The translations under genes were made by a program, and so were the position numbers. From assembly GCA_019359495.1 (NCBI GenBank), contig JAHHHF010000097.1, forward strand, positions 1-64,000: a stretch of 64,000 bases of DNA, written 5' to 3'. The stretch is from Goleter apudmare HA4340-LM2. GTDB taxonomy: Bacteria > Cyanobacteriota > Cyanobacteriia > Cyanobacteriales > Nostocaceae. This document shows, in pieces, positions 63,481-64,000 of this stretch; position 1 is the first letter of the stretch, and each line of letters opens with the position of its first letter. The notes below the pieces were generated by a model. That model made no database searches, was not told the origin of the DNA, and worked only from the letters and a program-made list of their open reading frames with translations.

Positions 63481-64000
63481 ATTTTCCAGTCGCGTATGTG
63501 ATTAGCATCTGATAAAAGTTAACAGTGACTCTGATTTTCAGGGTCACTTTTTTTTAATTCGTAATTCGTACTTACGGGAGATTGCGTTAGCGGAGTTTAC
63601 CTTAAGGTATCACACTACGCATTTAAAGCTTATGCCCTGAGAGCTTTTTTAATGCCTAACCGACTTTTCAAACAACCTCTCAGCTTGACTTTAGCCATTT
63701 TTCGCTGCGGGTCATTACCAATGTAGGCGATCGCGAAAAAATGAGGGTTTTACTGCATACATAACATTTAAATACAGTCTTGGTAAATACTGGTGAATCG
63801 CGCAATTCACTGAGACTGCAAGACAATTGTGTGTATTGTCCCATGAATACAACAATACCAGTTGAAATCGCCAGTGTCCTACTACTAGTCTGTCAATTTT
63901 GTTTTGAGGGATTTTTGGTAGCGTCTCGCTCACACGGGCAAGATGCCCGCACTACAGTCCATCATTTTTATCTTGACAGACTACTACCGTTTGCGGCATT
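63481..64000. other. Terminator then repeat-rich gene-free end
   Basis: After the terminator at 63524, no gene is supported to the window end. Dispersed text includes CTTACGGGAGATTGCGTTAG, GCTTATGCCCTGAGAGC and, at 63920-63955, GCGTCTCGCTCACACGGGCA AGATGCCCGC (hairpin CGGGCA/TGCCCG). The leftward frame at 63715-63933 has no family and is not called. Confidence 0.45.
63524..63555 (+). terminator. Rho-independent terminator of gnd
   Basis: AGTGACTCTGA and TCAGGGTCACT pair over 11 bases with one G-T pair, around a three-base loop, followed by eight T. It lies 44 bases after the gnd stop. Confidence 0.88.

Noticed and set aside
63715-63933. Leftward frame at the window end
   Set aside because: No family match or ribosome-binding site, and it overlaps dispersed repeats.
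1-64000. tRNA or rRNA genes
   Set aside because: No tRNA-like TTCGA arm with matching acceptor stem or rRNA signature was recognised by eye; a covariance-model scan would settle this.

Overview
The window comes from a filamentous, probably heterocyst-forming cyanobacterium of the Nostoc/Anabaena type. The evidence is the frequent HIP1 octamer GCGATCGC, an ntcA gene encoding a 223-residue regulator of Anabaena type, an orange carotenoid protein, a Ycf66 protein, a Psb34-like mini-protein, a phytochrome/cyanobacteriochrome kinase, and many short repeats of Nostoc type (heptamer repeats, palindromes, and GCGTTAGCGAAGCG and CGCAGAGGCGCAGAGG families). Genus-level placement is inference; no 16S gene is present.

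Layout. 1-1,820: the edge of a probable IS4/Tn5-type element, a zinc-ribbon mini-gene, a PsiE-like membrane protein. 1,821-9,267 (minus strand): a metal-efflux operon (CusB-type adaptor, CusA/CzcA-type RND pump, small lipoprotein, RppA-type regulator broken by a 4-bp duplication, RppB-type kinase) with an 11-bp direct repeat upstream that looks like an OmpR-family operator. 9.9-13.2 kb: a multi-GAF bilin photoreceptor kinase. 13.2-16.4 kb: dnaN and dnaA flanking six DnaA boxes, the probable chromosome origin. 16.5-31.9 kb: HtrA-type protease, peptide deformylase, a Cys-less HMA2/DUF5132 cluster, dhaKL, Uma2 nuclease, hydrolase, HugZ-like protein, an SDR/CIA30 fusion, a duplicated DUF305 protein, argC and a dynamin/Era-like GTPase. 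32-36.4 kb: tpiA, folP, an SPFH protein, a Psb34-like gene and ocp. 36.5-41.7 kb: a secreted hydrolase, an IS200/IS605 element with tnpA and tnpB, a polysaccharide-export protein. 42.3-48.7 kb: ABC ATPase, hisB, fabI, ntcA with an NtcA-type autoregulatory promoter, DUF3084, YqgF and DUF3146 genes, an order I recall from Anabaena. 49-57 kb is accessory: a glycosyltransferase, a ParA fused to a PD-(D/E)XK nuclease-like domain with a one-base-overlapping ParB-like partner, a divergent second ParA, two toxin-antitoxin pairs (one toxin frameshifted) and a Uma2 gene, with three copies of an approximately 110-bp repeat heading the modules. 57-64 kb returns to core genes: ileS, ycf66 and gnd.

The most unusual candidates are the nuclease-ParA/ParB-like pair with its divergent ParA; the repeat-headed toxin-antitoxin modules; the disrupted metal response regulator; and dispersed repeats apparently inserted in frame into dnaN, ileS and tnpB. 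Many starts given here are shifted downstream from the longest open frame on the basis of family N-termini, signal peptides or ribosome-binding sites. No tRNA, rRNA or CRISPR array was seen.
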